This document shows, piece by piece, positions 1 to 9,563 of a DNA stretch of 64,000 bases. This DNA comes from Aquimarina algicola (GTDB lineage: Bacteria; Bacteroidota; Bacteroidia; Flavobacteriales; Flavobacteriaceae), in contig NZ_VFWZ01000002.1 of assembly GCF_006443095.1 (NCBI RefSeq), forward strand, positions 1,240,001 to 1,304,000, given 5' to 3'. How positions within the stretch are numbered: position 1 is the stretch's first letter; each line of letters begins with the position of its first letter. Below the pieces are notes generated by a model that searched no databases, was not told the origin of the DNA, and was given only the letters and a program-made list of their open reading frames with translations. The translations under genes were made by a program, and so were the position numbers.

Positions 1-388
1 CAACATCTTCACTATTGAGTTTTAAAACCCCGGTAACAGTAATAATATCATCAGTTTTGAAAACAGGTTTGGATAAAAACTCTAATTCTATTGCAGTTTC
101 TGGCCCACCAATTCCACAAAAGAAGCAAGCAGACATTGGACCTTTAGATAGAATATATAGTTTTCCTTTCGGGTCAATATTTAGAAAATACCCTGTGATC
201 GTAACCTTTTTTCCCTCTAAACTTTTTATCGATTGTGAAAAATTAGGGTACAAAAAAGACTGATCATAACCAGGAAAATATTTATCTACAAACTTTACCT
301 TTGATAGATCTTTCCAAGTAATTTTCTTTTGGGCAAAGGCTCCCAAGCTCAATAAAAGGATGATAGTAACTAAAATTTTATTTTTCAC
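1..388 (-). CDS. Secreted DUF3299-like protein, partial (C-terminus off window)
   Basis: The minus strand is open from a GTG at 388 to the window edge, so only about 129 N-terminal residues are visible. They begin with a short signal peptide (basic residues, hydrophobic stretch, then AFAQ). Next comes a beta-rich domain containing the motif ACFFCGVGGPE, with a CxxC pair, and a segment reading like an OB-fold (KVTITGYF, IITVTGVL). This resembles DUF3299, a family of unknown function often encoded next to ABC/FtsX transporters; the family call is from memory of the motif. The GTG start overlaps the last 11 bases of the upstream permease gene, which suggests translational coupling as the third gene of the operon. 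The CxxC could bind metal or be redox active; that is inference. Confidence 0.6.
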   Translation of the reverse strand, partial: MKNKILVTIILLLSLGAFAQKKITWKDLSKVKFVDKYFPGYDQSFLYPNFSQSIKSLEGKKVTITGYFLNIDPKGKLYILSKGPMSACFFCGIGGPETAIELEFLSKPVFKTDDIITVTGVLKLNSEDV

Positions 389-1682
389 GGCTTAAAATAC
401 TTGATATACTCATTTTCATAATCGGACGAATCGCTAACAAAATTGACAAAATTGTTATCAACAAAACTAAACTTACCGGATATAATAGTTGCTCAAACGG
501 TAAATTTTGTAAAATGTTTTGCTGTTTTGTACCATCTAAAACATTCAAAATATAATGTAGTGCTATTTTTAGAACAAAAAAACCAACTACAAATGCAAAA
601 CCTACGATTAACAACCCTTCGTAAGTTATAATCTTAATGAGTTGCACATTGCTAGCTCCATATGTTCTTAGAAGTGCAAGATCAAAAGCACGTTCTTTTA
701 CCATTTTATACAAACTGATAAAAATAGTAAGCCCGGAAATGATAAGGATTAAGTAGGCAATCCAAGAAACGGTTTTAAATCCAACCCCCAGAAACTGATA
801 TAATCTATCTAATTCATATTTTGGCAACGCCGCTTGCATATTGGTGTTTTTATTGATGTTTCTCGGAAAAGTTAAAAGAGCCGAGGGGTTTCTAAACAAG
901 ATCAAAAGCGAGGTGATCTCCTTCTCTTCTTGATGTTGATCATGGCTATTATGATTATCGTGGTCGTCACCTTGAACATGTTCTTTTGCTTCCTCTTCTC
1001 CGTCATGATCATCGTGGTCATGATCTTCAGCATGTTCTTCTGCTTCCTCTTCCTCGTCATGGTCGTCATGATCGTGTACTTGCCATATGCTTTCTAAATT
1101 AGTAATAATTAATCGATCAATCACTCTTTGAGTTGGGGTTAAAATCCCTACTACTGTTAATTCATCTGAATGTACGTCTATCTCATTTTCAATCAATCCA
1201 TGAGAGCTTAAAAAAGTGTCTCCTATATTGAGATAAAGCCTCTCTGCCACTAGATACCCCAAGACAACCTCCATAGGTTTTTGTACAGGATTTCCTTTTT
1301 GTAATGATGCGCCATAAAGAGCTATAAACTCTGACGTAGTTCCAACAATACGATACCCTTTGTAATTATCTCCATAAGAAATAGGAACTGCTTTTTTGAT
1401 CATCGGATTTTTTCTTATTTTTTGGGCTTCATCATAAGGTATATTTCCTGTAGGATTATCTAAATGTAGTACTGAAGACACTACTAATTGCAGCGGACTA
1501 CCCTTTGCCCCAATCACTAAGTCAACTCCTGCTAAATTATTTTTAATCTGGTGTTCAAAAGAGTTTTTAAGTTGTTGAACCCCTAATAAAAGTGCAATAC
1601 TTAGCGCTAAAATGAAGATACTTAAAAAAGTATATAAGGGTTTGATCTTCATATTTTGTATGCTAATCTTCAAGAGATTCAT
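378..1682 (-). CDS. ABC transporter permease, FtsX/MacB family, with His-rich loop
   Basis: This 434-residue inner-membrane protein has the FtsX/MacB layout: an N-terminal membrane segment (about 17-36), a large extracytoplasmic domain, then three C-terminal membrane segments (about 307-330, 353-377 and 400-425). Residues 203-254 form an unusual insertion of His, Asp and Glu containing 12 histidines. It includes a near-tandem repeat of about 19 residues built on HDHDDHD. Loops of this kind usually bind zinc or another divalent metal. The gene overlaps the upstream ATPase gene by ATGA and the downstream DUF3299-like gene by 11 bases, so the three are one transcription and translation unit. A comparable ABC/FtsX/DUF3299 grouping with a His-rich partner is described for zinc in Vibrio (Zrg). 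A metal substrate here is an inference; lipoprotein or macrolide export is the alternative. Confidence 0.8.
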   Translation of the reverse strand: MNLLKISIQNMKIKPLYTFLSIFILALSIALLLGVQQLKNSFEHQIKNNLAGVDLVIGAKGSPLQLVVSSVLHLDNPTGNIPYDEAQKIRKNPMIKKAVPISYGDNYKGYRIVGTTSEFIALYGASLQKGNPVQKPMEVVLGYLVAERLYLNIGDTFLSSHGLIENEIDVHSDELTVVGILTPTQRVIDRLIITNLESIWQVHDHDDHDEEEEAEEHAEDHDHDDHDGEEEAKEHVQGDDHDNHNSHDQHQEEKEITSLLILFRNPSALLTFPRNINKNTNMQAALPKYELDRLYQFLGVGFKTVSWIAYLILIISGLTIFISLYKMVKERAFDLALLRTYGASNVQLIKIITYEGLLIVGFAFVVGFFVLKIALHYILNVLDGTKQQNILQNLPFEQLLYPVSLVLLITILSILLAIRPIMKMSISSILSREK

Positions 1683-2308
1683 ATCGTAATTGTATTAGAA
1701 AAAAATGATTTCACTCTGTGATCGTGAGTAATTACAATAAGGTTTGCTTCAGTTTGCTTGGCTTGTTTTTTAAGAAGTTCTATAACAATTTTGCAGTTTT
1801 CGTCATCAAGACTTGAAGTAGGTTCGTCTGCCAAAATAACTTTTGGGTTGTGTATAACTGACAATGCAATCCCCAAGCGTTGCAATTGCCCTACACTAAG
1901 CTCTTGTATAGCGCTATTTTTATACTCAATAAGACCTAATTCTATTAATAATTGATCAATCGCTTTGGGATGAATAGCTTTTTTGCTAAAAAAAAGACGT
2001 GCTTGTAAATTTTGAAAGACATTAAGTGATTGTATCGCATGACTTTTTTGAAATACAAGACCGATATTTTGTCCTCTAAATATGTCTAGTTTTCTTGCTG
2101 ATAAAGAATTTATAGCTGTGTCTGCTATGCAGATGGTACCATTTACAGGTTTTAATAAGCCTGCTAAAAGATGTAAAAACGTAGTCTTTCCTATTCCTGA
2201 TTTTCCTAGGACAAGTAAGTCTTCTTGCTTTTCTAAAAAGATATCCGGAAAGCTAAAAGTGTGTTGCTCCTTTTTATAATAAAATGTGAGGTTTTCTGTT
2301 GTTACCAT
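1679..2308 (-). CDS. ABC transporter ATP-binding protein (LolD/MacB type)
   Basis: This 209-residue cytoplasmic ATPase has Walker A GKSGIGKT at 35-42, the signature LSVGQ at 137-141, Walker B VILADEP at 157-163 and a switch histidine in VITHDH near the C-terminus. Size and motifs fit the short ATPases that partner FtsX/MacB permeases. It would power the permease encoded next, whose ATG overlaps this stop codon (ATGA at 1679-1682). No other permease is nearby. It is the first gene of the operon, and no convincing promoter was found in the 239 bases upstream. Confidence 0.9.
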   Translation of the reverse strand: MVTTENLTFYYKKEQHTFSFPDIFLEKQEDLLVLGKSGIGKTTFLHLLAGLLKPVNGTICIADTAINSLSARKLDIFRGQNIGLVFQKSHAIQSLNVFQNLQARLFFSKKAIHPKAIDQLLIELGLIEYKNSAIQELSVGQLQRLGIALSVIHNPKVILADEPTSSLDDENCKIVIELLKKQAKQTEANLIVITHDHRVKSFFSNTITI

Positions 2309-2476
2309 TTAATGCTACCATAATTGATTGATCTTATTTAGATCGCTTATCATATTACTTAGTATAACTGCTTTTAGCCCCCCTTTGTTACATTGTATGT
2401 AGCTTAATAAGGCATTTCCTTTTTGTTTATACCAATAAAGCTACTTAGAGTATATATTATTGATATTGAATCTAAC

Positions 2477-2518
2477 AAAAATCCACTCTTTTTATATCTA
2501 TAAAAAGAGTGGATTTTT
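2477..2518 (-). terminator. Rho-independent terminator of the tricorn-like gene
   Basis: A near-perfect inverted repeat with arms of about 18-20 bp (AATCCACTCTTTTT and its complement) lies 30 bases past the stop codon of the minus-strand protease gene. A T-run follows on the minus strand. Confidence 0.85.
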
Positions 2519-2547
2519 TTAACCCTTCAAAATAGTAGTAGTGAGTA

Positions 2548-5500
2548 CTATTTTGACCTGTCCTCTGGAGCAGGTACTTTTTGTTTAGGTTGTTTGTCTT
2601 TTTCTTCGAGCTTATTTAAGATTTCACTTATCGCTCTGTCTAATTGTACATCTATACCCTGTGCTTCTTTACCCGGATCTTCGGCAACATAAATATCAGG
2701 GTCTACCCCATGCCCTTCTGCAAACCAGGTACCATTGGGATAATACATTCTAAAGGTTGGTACGGTTACAATCCCACCATCTATAAGCTCTGGTGATCCT
2801 GAGATTCCTATAAGTCCACCCCATGTTTTTGTACCGATAAGCGGCCCTATCTCTCTTTGTCTGAAATAATCAGGAAATGCGTCGCCGCCACTACCACTCC
2901 AACCATTGATCAGCATGGCTTTTGGACCGTTATGAGAACGTGGTGGCCAAGTCCAATCTTGACCATCTCTTACTTTAAAATAATTCAATACCGGGCGATC
3001 TAGTAATTCTACAAATCGATCAGGGATTTGCCCTCCGTTGTTAAAACGCTCATCTATGATCAATCCATCTTTGTGATGCTGCCCATAGAACATTCTTACT
3101 AACTCTTCTTGACCATCTATTCCTGTACTAGGTACATAAATATAGCCTATTCGGCCACCAGATTTTTGATCAACATACTTGCGTTTTTCTTCTATCCATG
3201 CTAGGTTTCTTAATCTTCTTTCGTCTGCTAGTGTTTCTACCAAATATTGCTTACTGTTTTTACCATCCGGGGTTTTGCTTACTGTAATTTCTATAGTTTG
3301 TCCAGCTTTGCCCTCAAGAGCTACATATGGGTCTTTGTAATCGGTAAGGGTAATGCCGTTAATTTTTAAGATATAGTCTCCTTCTTCTACCAAAACACCA
3401 GGCTTTTTGAGGGGTGACTTTACTTCGGTATCCCATGCAGCAGGAGTAATAATCTTTTTGATCCTGTATTTACCTTGATCAATCTCCCAATCTACCCCTA
3501 GATATCCCATTTTTTTGGTTGCAGCTCTTTCTGCATCTCCTCCTCCTCTATAAGTATGTGACGCGTTAAGTTCAGCAATAACAGATCCTATAATTTTATT
3601 AAGGTCGTTACGGCTGGCAACATACTCTAGTAAAGGCTCATATTTTGCTTTTATCGCCTGCCAGTCTACACCATGCATGTTTTTGTCGTAGAAAAAGTCT
3701 CGTTGTAATCGCCAAACGTCTGTAAAAATCTGTTTCCATTCTTTTTGAGGATCAACAGTCATATCCATATTAGAAGTGTCTATCTTATCCTCAAAAGATT
3801 GGTCTTTGGCTACATCAACCACACTCATTTTGCGGTCGCTAAATGCCAAAATACTTTTTCTGTCAAAAGACAATTCGTAATCATCTACATTTTTGAGAAT
3901 TACTTTTTCTTCATCTTCTTCAAAGTCATAATATTTTAAAACTGATTTTTCTTCGCTAGCTCCTGTTCTTGAGTGGGCTAAAAAGATAATTTTATTTTTG
4001 GCAGCACTCAACCTACCGATATTGCCTAATTTTACAGGTAGTATGATCATTCTGGACTCGATCTCATCAAAATCAATTACTGTAGGGGTGGTTTTTTCTT
4101 CGTCCTTGTCTTCTTTTTCTTTTTTCTTACCCTTTTTGTCTTTATCCTTTGTCGTATTTTCTTCTTGTATGGCTACAGTATCATTTTTGAGCTCGATAGG
4201 ATGTACAGCATCTTTTGTAAGGGGAAGCATAGCAATTTTTGTCGAGTTGGGATAAATCCAGCTATTATCAAAATCACTATATAAAGGATCAAAAGCTCTG
4301 TCTGTAGTACAGTAAATATATTTATTATCTTCAGAAAATACAGGATTACTTTCATTATAAAAACCTGAGGTAATAGTGTGTTTCTGTTTTTTATCTACCT
4401 CGTATACAATAATCTGCTGGTTATTATTTTTATGAGAGTTCGCATAGGTAACATACTTGCTGTCATTTGACCAGCTTGCAGAAAAACCTGATAATCCTCC
4501 TTGAAAGAGTTGTGTCTCTTGATCTATAATGGTAATGGTATTTGCAGTTATATCAGCAAGTCTAATCTGCATCGCTTGATCTACAAATATTAGTTTTTTG
4601 CTATCCGGAGACCAAAATAATTGATATCTAAATCCGGGACCTTGTTGCCCAATTTGTTTTTCTGAATTATCTTTTAGATCCCTGATCATCAATTCGTATT
4701 CTCCTGTTTGATCACTCCAATAGGCAATATACCTGCCGTTTGGAGACCAACTGGGGTAGCGTTCTGCAACACCACTGGTGCGTGTAAGATTTTGTGTAAT
4801 CCCTTCTTTTTTGGGAACCGAAAAAACCTCTCCCCTTGCACCTACAATCACTCTATTGCCATCTGGTGCAAGATGAACGCTATGAATATATTTTTCAGCT
4901 TTTTTTACCGTTGGTTTAAGTTCTGTAAAATCACCTACTACGTTTATAGATACTTCTTTTGTGTTTTTTGAAGCAAGGTCTAACAGGTATAATGTTCCGC
5001 CAGCTTCAAAAACAATTTCTGAAGCTCCCATAGAGGGGCGTTCAATATCAAAATCTTTGAAAAACGTGATCTGCTCATGCGCTTTTGAATCAATATTATA
5101 CTTCCAGATATTAAACTTTTTGTTTTCATCTCTATCAGATACATAGTATAGGTCATTATCATCCCACATAGGCACCTCATCATTATTATCACTTTTGGTA
5201 ATGTTTTCTGAGGTTAATGTTTTTAAATCAAATAGGTAGATATCTGCTGCCATACCACCTCGGTATCGTTTCCAGTTTCTTCTCAATCTGGATTTATCAG
5301 TCATGGCTACGCGATTGCCATCTTTGTGTATATCGAGTTCTTCTACTTTGCTCATCGGCATTTTGATCGGCAAACCACCTTCTGCAGAGATTTTGTAGGC
5401 TTGTGAGAAACGTTGCTTACCACTTTTCATATCAGAGGTATAGATCAAATATTTTCCGTCAGAAGTCCACCCTTTGATCTCATCTGGCATCCCATGTGTA

Positions 5501-5826
5501 GTAATGCGTTTTGGGATACCACCTGTTACGGGAATGGTATAAACATCGGTATTACCATCATAATTCGCATTGAATGCTATGGTTTTTCCGTCAGGAGAAA
5601 ATTTCCCCATAGTTTCGTTACCCTTTTTGGTGGTCAACCGATAAGCAGTACCACCGTTTTTGCCAACGATCCAAAGATCATTTGCATAGGTAAAACAAAT
5701 TTGAGTAGCAGAAACATCCGGAAATTGGATCATTTTTGCAGGTAATTGACTAAACATTACCTGAGGTAATAAATACCCCAAAATAATAAAGAAAGTGTGT
5801 GTTGTGAATTTTGTTAAAGAATACAT
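2548..5826 (-). CDS. Tricorn-type protease, S41 family, secreted
   Basis: This 1092-residue protein starts with a signal peptide ending near FSQ (about 26). Residues about 30-540 are beta-propeller (TolB/WD40-like) repeats such as GKTIAFNANYDGNTDVY. A charged low-complexity linker of Lys, Glu and Asp follows near 555-590, then a helical bundle, a PDZ domain (about 765-860) and an S41 protease core. The Ser756-His757 pair in NASHTY aligns with the Ser-His pair of Thermoplasma tricorn. Ser979 in WSGSGGDAF is the likely nucleophile. Archaeal tricorn is cytoplasmic and trims proteasome products; Bacteroidota homologues have signal peptides and probably act in the periplasm on peptides. The gene is monocistronic and has its own terminator. 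Identity is secure from the layout; the substrate is unknown. Confidence 0.9.
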   Translation of the reverse strand: MYSLTKFTTHTFFIILGYLLPQVMFSQLPAKMIQFPDVSATQICFTYANDLWIVGKNGGTAYRLTTKKGNETMGKFSPDGKTIAFNANYDGNTDVYTIPVTGGIPKRITTHGMPDEIKGWTSDGKYLIYTSDMKSGKQRFSQAYKISAEGGLPIKMPMSKVEELDIHKDGNRVAMTDKSRLRRNWKRYRGGMAADIYLFDLKTLTSENITKSDNNDEVPMWDDNDLYYVSDRDENKKFNIWKYNIDSKAHEQITFFKDFDIERPSMGASEIVFEAGGTLYLLDLASKNTKEVSINVVGDFTELKPTVKKAEKYIHSVHLAPDGNRVIVGARGEVFSVPKKEGITQNLTRTSGVAERYPSWSPNGRYIAYWSDQTGEYELMIRDLKDNSEKQIGQQGPGFRYQLFWSPDSKKLIFVDQAMQIRLADITANTITIIDQETQLFQGGLSGFSASWSNDSKYVTYANSHKNNNQQIIVYEVDKKQKHTITSGFYNESNPVFSEDNKYIYCTTDRAFDPLYSDFDNSWIYPNSTKIAMLPLTKDAVHPIELKNDTVAIQEENTTKDKDKKGKKKEKEDKDEEKTTPTVIDFDEIESRMIILPVKLGNIGRLSAAKNKIIFLAHSRTGASEEKSVLKYYDFEEDEEKVILKNVDDYELSFDRKSILAFSDRKMSVVDVAKDQSFEDKIDTSNMDMTVDPQKEWKQIFTDVWRLQRDFFYDKNMHGVDWQAIKAKYEPLLEYVASRNDLNKIIGSVIAELNASHTYRGGGDAERAATKKMGYLGVDWEIDQGKYRIKKIITPAAWDTEVKSPLKKPGVLVEEGDYILKINGITLTDYKDPYVALEGKAGQTIEITVSKTPDGKNSKQYLVETLADERRLRNLAWIEEKRKYVDQKSGGRIGYIYVPSTGIDGQEELVRMFYGQHHKDGLIIDERFNNGGQIPDRFVELLDRPVLNYFKVRDGQDWTWPPRSHNGPKAMLINGWSGSGGDAFPDYFRQREIGPLIGTKTWGGLIGISGSPELIDGGIVTVPTFRMYYPNGTWFAEGHGVDPDIYVAEDPGKEAQGIDVQLDRAISEILNKLEEKDKQPKQKVPAPEDRSK

Positions 5827-6135
5827 ATCTAAAATTTTGATTGATGTTTGTTGTATTAGTAGACTTTATAACAATAAAAGAGTTACATCGTATGTGTTAA
5901 ATATGCTATTTTTTTTGATGAAAAAGACGCTAATACAATATCACTTAGTATCAAAAATATGTGAAAAACACTTTTTATTTTATAAAATCAGATACGTTAA
6001 CCTATCATTAACCGTTAATAATAGCACTGTAGTCACAAATGTTATGTTAATTATCATAAGCGTTTTCTTATAGTTTGGGAAAAACTGAATACATCTTTTA
6101 TATTTGTTCCCTGCCCCAGTAATGTATTTGTTTAA
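5827..6135. other. Divergent intergenic region
   Basis: These 309 bases separate the divergent tricorn-like and DUF3078 genes. They are AT-rich, contain a likely promoter for the rightward gene (6075-6106) and show no convincing small gene. I did not find a clear promoter for the leftward gene. Confidence 0.6.
6075..6106 (+). promoter_or_regulatory. Bacteroidota-type promoter for the DUF3078 gene
   Basis: TTG at 6075-6077 and TATATTTG at 6099-6106 are 21 bases apart. This fits the flavobacterial -33 TTG / -7 TAnnTTTG consensus, about 30 bases before the ATG at 6136. Confidence 0.5.
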
Positions 6136-7173
6136 ATGAAGAGAATTTTTTTATACGTCTTTCTACTTCTTTGTATGACCAAAACTATGGGGCAAGAAGA
6201 AAAAACAGCCACGCAAGACTCTATACAGAAAGCGATACAAGATTCTTTAAAAATTGCTTTGAAAACTTTACTCAAAGATACTCCTGTAGATATTAATGTA
6301 AAAGTGCTTGAAGAAACCCTTAAAGAAATAAAACCTAAACCTGTAAAAAAAGAATTTATAGAAGGTTGGAGAACCAAAGGCGAGTTTTCCTTATTATTTA
6401 ATCAATCTGCATTTAATTTTGATTGGCAAGCTGGGGGTACTTCTAATATTGCAGGTAATAGCTCGGTAACCTATGATTTTGATTACAAAAAAGGTAGTTT
6501 TTTGTGGGAGAGCATGATCAAAGCCGATTATGGGTTATCTTTCTTGAAAGATGAAGATTTTCCACGAAAAACCGATGACCGTATAGAGATCGATACCCGA
6601 ATTGGTCAACGTATCGGGCAAAGTAAATGGAACTACTCTTTCTTTGCTAATTTTTTATCCCAATTTGATAAAGGTTTTCGTTTTACTACAGACCCCGAAA
6701 CCGATGAAACCATACGAATAGAAGAGACACATTTTTTCTCTCCTGCATTTATACAAGCCGGCCCTGGTTTTTTGTGGAAAAAAAATGATGACATTAGTGT
6801 AAACATAGCACCGGTTACTTCTCGTATGATTTTTGTTGACAAAGAGTTTACAAATGTTGAAGGTTATGTAGATGGAGACTATTTTGGGGTAGATGCAGGA
6901 GAAAGTACCAGATTTGAGTTTGGTGGCTCTATCTCGGCAAATATAGATCTTACCTTGGCAAAGGATTTTACAATGAAAAACTCTTTGAACCTATACTCTA
7001 ACTATATTGAAGATGTAGATAATATTGATATCGACTACACAATGGATTTAAAACTAAAGGTAAACCGTTACATCTCCAGTAGTTTTATATTTCAGAGTAT
7101 CTATGATGATAATGCAACAGGCGCTTTCCAAATACGACAGGTATTAGGTATTGGACTCAATTATAAGTTCTAA
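6136..7173 (+). CDS. DUF3078 family outer-membrane barrel protein
   Basis: This 345-residue protein has a signal peptide (MKRIFLYVFLLLCMTKTMGQ). A polar helical segment follows (about 25-75), then a beta-rich region with alternating aromatic and polar residues ending in an aromatic C-terminus (GIGLNYKF), typical of outer-membrane beta-barrels. The sequence FNQSAFNFDWQAGGTSNIAG is characteristic of DUF3078, a Bacteroidota family of unknown function; the call is from recognition. It converges with hflX, only 12 bases separating the stop codons, with no hairpin visible between them. A channel or structural barrel is the simplest reading. Confidence 0.75.
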   Translation: MKRIFLYVFLLLCMTKTMGQEEKTATQDSIQKAIQDSLKIALKTLLKDTPVDINVKVLEETLKEIKPKPVKKEFIEGWRTKGEFSLLFNQSAFNFDWQAGGTSNIAGNSSVTYDFDYKKGSFLWESMIKADYGLSFLKDEDFPRKTDDRIEIDTRIGQRIGQSKWNYSFFANFLSQFDKGFRFTTDPETDETIRIEETHFFSPAFIQAGPGFLWKKNDDISVNIAPVTSRMIFVDKEFTNVEGYVDGDYFGVDAGESTRFEFGGSISANIDLTLAKDFTMKNSLNLYSNYIEDVDNIDIDYTMDLKLKVNRYISSSFIFQSIYDDNATGAFQIRQVLGIGLNYKF

Positions 7174-7185
7174 AAAAACCTTCGA

Positions 7186-8394
7186 TTATTCTTCAACAAT
7201 TTCTGGATATAAGAAATTATTATATGGAAAACGGGTTACATGTATATCTCTTACTGATTTGTATACTCGTTTTCTAAACTCTTCTATATTTTCTTTTTGT
7301 GTTGCAGATATAAATAAGGCGTTATCTCCTATCCTACTCATCCAAGTTTGTTTCCACTCGTCTAGGGTGTAATGCGCTGCTGTTTTTTCGGTGATAAGGT
7401 CATCTTCGTCTATAGTTGCATGTGTATACGCATCTATTTTATTAAAAACCATAATAGTCGCTTTGTCTCTACATTTGATCTCATTTAATATCGTATTTAC
7501 CGAATCAATATGATCTTCGAATTGAGGGTGAGAGATATCTACCACATGCAATAGCAAATCTGCTTCTCTAACCTCATCTAGTGTACTTTTAAAACTTTCT
7601 ACAAGTTGTGTGGGTAGTTTTCTAATAAATCCTACCGTATCACTTAATAAAAAAGGTAAGTTACCGATAACTACTTTGCGTACGGTTGTATCTAAAGTGG
7701 CAAATAACTTGTTTTCGGCAAAAACCTCACTTTTGGCAACAGCATTCATAAGTGTTGATTTACCAACATTGGTATACCCTACAAGAGCTACACGAACCAA
7801 TTGCCCACGATTGCCTCTTTGCGTTGCCATTTGTTTATCTATAGTTTGTAGTTTCTTTTTGAGTAATGAGATACGGTCTCTTACAATACGTCGGTCGGTT
7901 TCTATTTCTGTTTCTCCAGGACCTCTCATACCAATACCACCTCGTTGCCTCTCGAGGTGAGTCCATAACCCCGTAAGTCTTGGTAATAAATATTGATATT
8001 GTGCCAGTTCTACTTGTGTACGTGCATAACTGGTTTGGGCTCGTTGTGCAAAAATATCAAGGATCAGATTGGTTCTGTCTATAATTTTTGCTTTCAAAAT
8101 CCGCTCTATATTGCGTAATTGTGCAGGGGATAATTCATCATCAAAAACTACGGTACCTATCTCATGCTCTTCTACATAGGCTTGTACTTCTTCCATTTTT
8201 CCGGTACCGATAAAGGTTTTAGAATTGGGCATATCCATTTTTTGAGTAAATCGCTTTACGACTTCTCCACCGGCAGTATAGGTAAGAAACTCTAATTCGT
8301 CCAAAAATTCGTTTAGCTTTTCCTCTCCCTGATTTTTGGTAATGATACCTATCAAAATTGTCTTTTCGTATACTACTTCTTTTCTTTCTAACAT
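7186..8394 (-). CDS. hflX: GTPase HflX
   Basis: This 402-residue protein matches the ribosome-associated GTPase HflX, which binds the 50S subunit and splits stalled or heat-damaged ribosomes. The N-terminal HflX domain carries FIGTGK at 61-66 and VVFDDELSPAQ. The family motif RGPGETEIETDRR is at 157-169, followed by a helical linker and the G domain. G1 is GYTNVGKST at 206-214, G3 is DTVGF, and NKID is G4. Length is normal. A TACTTTTG element (reverse strand, 8451-8458) about 57 bases before the start is a candidate -7 box. The gene stands alone. Confidence 0.95.
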   Translation of the reverse strand: MLERKEVVYEKTILIGIITKNQGEEKLNEFLDELEFLTYTAGGEVVKRFTQKMDMPNSKTFIGTGKMEEVQAYVEEHEIGTVVFDDELSPAQLRNIERILKAKIIDRTNLILDIFAQRAQTSYARTQVELAQYQYLLPRLTGLWTHLERQRGGIGMRGPGETEIETDRRIVRDRISLLKKKLQTIDKQMATQRGNRGQLVRVALVGYTNVGKSTLMNAVAKSEVFAENKLFATLDTTVRKVVIGNLPFLLSDTVGFIRKLPTQLVESFKSTLDEVREADLLLHVVDISHPQFEDHIDSVNTILNEIKCRDKATIMVFNKIDAYTHATIDEDDLITEKTAAHYTLDEWKQTWMSRIGDNALFISATQKENIEEFRKRVYKSVRDIHVTRFPYNNFLYPEIVEE

Positions 8395-8565
8395 TCGCTA
8401 ACTACTCTTCAGTGTTCTTAATTTGTTATCTTGTGCGTGTTAATGCATCACAAAAGTACAATAATTATATACGTAAGGCTTTAAAAAAAGCATTATACAA
8501 ATCGTTGCTTTTGTGATCATTAATTTTTTGATACACCATGTTAATTACAATTCTTAATTTTAATT

Positions 8566-9537
8566 ATGTCGTATAGACCTTATTTTACCAAACAACAAAC
8601 CAATTATTACACTGTAGGGTTTTATAATCTTGAAAACTTATTTGATATACAAGATAATCCTCATACTCTGGATAATGATTTCTTGCCGGATGCCGAAAAA
8701 CGCTGGAATCGTGAACGATATGAAAAAAAGATTTTTAAACTAGGTACTGTGATTTCTAATATAGGTTTTGCTCAAACAAGAAAAGCTCCGATATTATTAG
8801 GTGTAGCCGAGGTAGAAAATAAAAAAGTGCTAGAAGACCTCATCGCTTCTAAACATCTTAAAAATAAAGATTATGGAATTGTACATTATGACTCTCCTGA
8901 TGAGCGAGGTATTGATGTAGCATTGCTATATCAAAAACAATATTTTACGGTTACTAATGCTCAACCAATATCTTTACTTATCGATAACCCTAATGGAGAG
9001 AGAGATTATACTCGTGATATCCTATGGGTTACCGGTTTTTTGAATGATGAGGAAATCCATATCCTGATCAATCATTGGCCTTCTCGTAGGGATAGTGCAG
9101 AAGGTACGGCATATAAACGTATTGCCGCAGCGCAAAAAAACAGAGAGATTATGGATCAGATTGCAGCAGAAAACAGTAATGCCAAAATAATTATCATGGG
9201 TGATTTTAATGATGATCCTCACAGTACAAGTATTAGAGATCACCTTGTACAACAAGATCTATTTAACCCTATGGAGCGCCTGCATACCCAACATTCAGGA
9301 AGTTTGAACTATAGAGGACAATGGAATTTATTTGATCAGATTATCTTCAGCCATAATTTTCATAAATTCGAAAAAGGAAAACACTCATTTTCTACTGCTA
9401 CTATTTTTGATCAGGACTTTTTAAAGATTTATAAAGGCTGGCACAAAGGAAAACCCTTTAGAACGTATGTAGGACGAAAATATGTCGGGGGTTACAGTGA
9501 TCATTTTCCCGTGTATATACAACTAAAACTCAACTAA
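8566..9537 (+). CDS. Endonuclease/exonuclease/phosphatase (EEP) family protein, no signal peptide
   Basis: This 323-residue protein carries the EEP fold used by DNase I, exonuclease III and sphingomyelinases. Visible motifs are FYNLENLFD at the first strand, AEVEN (metal-binding Glu), NHWPSRR, the catalytic MGDFNDDP and the terminal SDHFPV. No signal peptide is present from this ATG, unlike the paralogue at 27427, so it may act in the cytoplasm, or a start further upstream was missed. The two share long stretches (GVAEVENKKVLEDL versus GVAEIENRKVLEDL) and are clear paralogues. The substrate cannot be read from sequence: DNA, RNA, phospholipid and phosphoester hydrolases share this fold. Confidence 0.85.
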   Translation: MSYRPYFTKQQTNYYTVGFYNLENLFDIQDNPHTLDNDFLPDAEKRWNRERYEKKIFKLGTVISNIGFAQTRKAPILLGVAEVENKKVLEDLIASKHLKNKDYGIVHYDSPDERGIDVALLYQKQYFTVTNAQPISLLIDNPNGERDYTRDILWVTGFLNDEEIHILINHWPSRRDSAEGTAYKRIAAAQKNREIMDQIAAENSNAKIIIMGDFNDDPHSTSIRDHLVQQDLFNPMERLHTQHSGSLNYRGQWNLFDQIIFSHNFHKFEKGKHSFSTATIFDQDFLKIYKGWHKGKPFRTYVGRKYVGGYSDHFPVYIQLKLN

Positions 9538-9563
9538 AGTTCAATCTACGGCCTTTGGGTTTC

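Noticed and set aside
903..1080. His-rich stretch as a simple sequencing or repeat artefact
   Set aside because: The frame is intact through it and the repeats are imperfect at DNA level, so it is real coding sequence.
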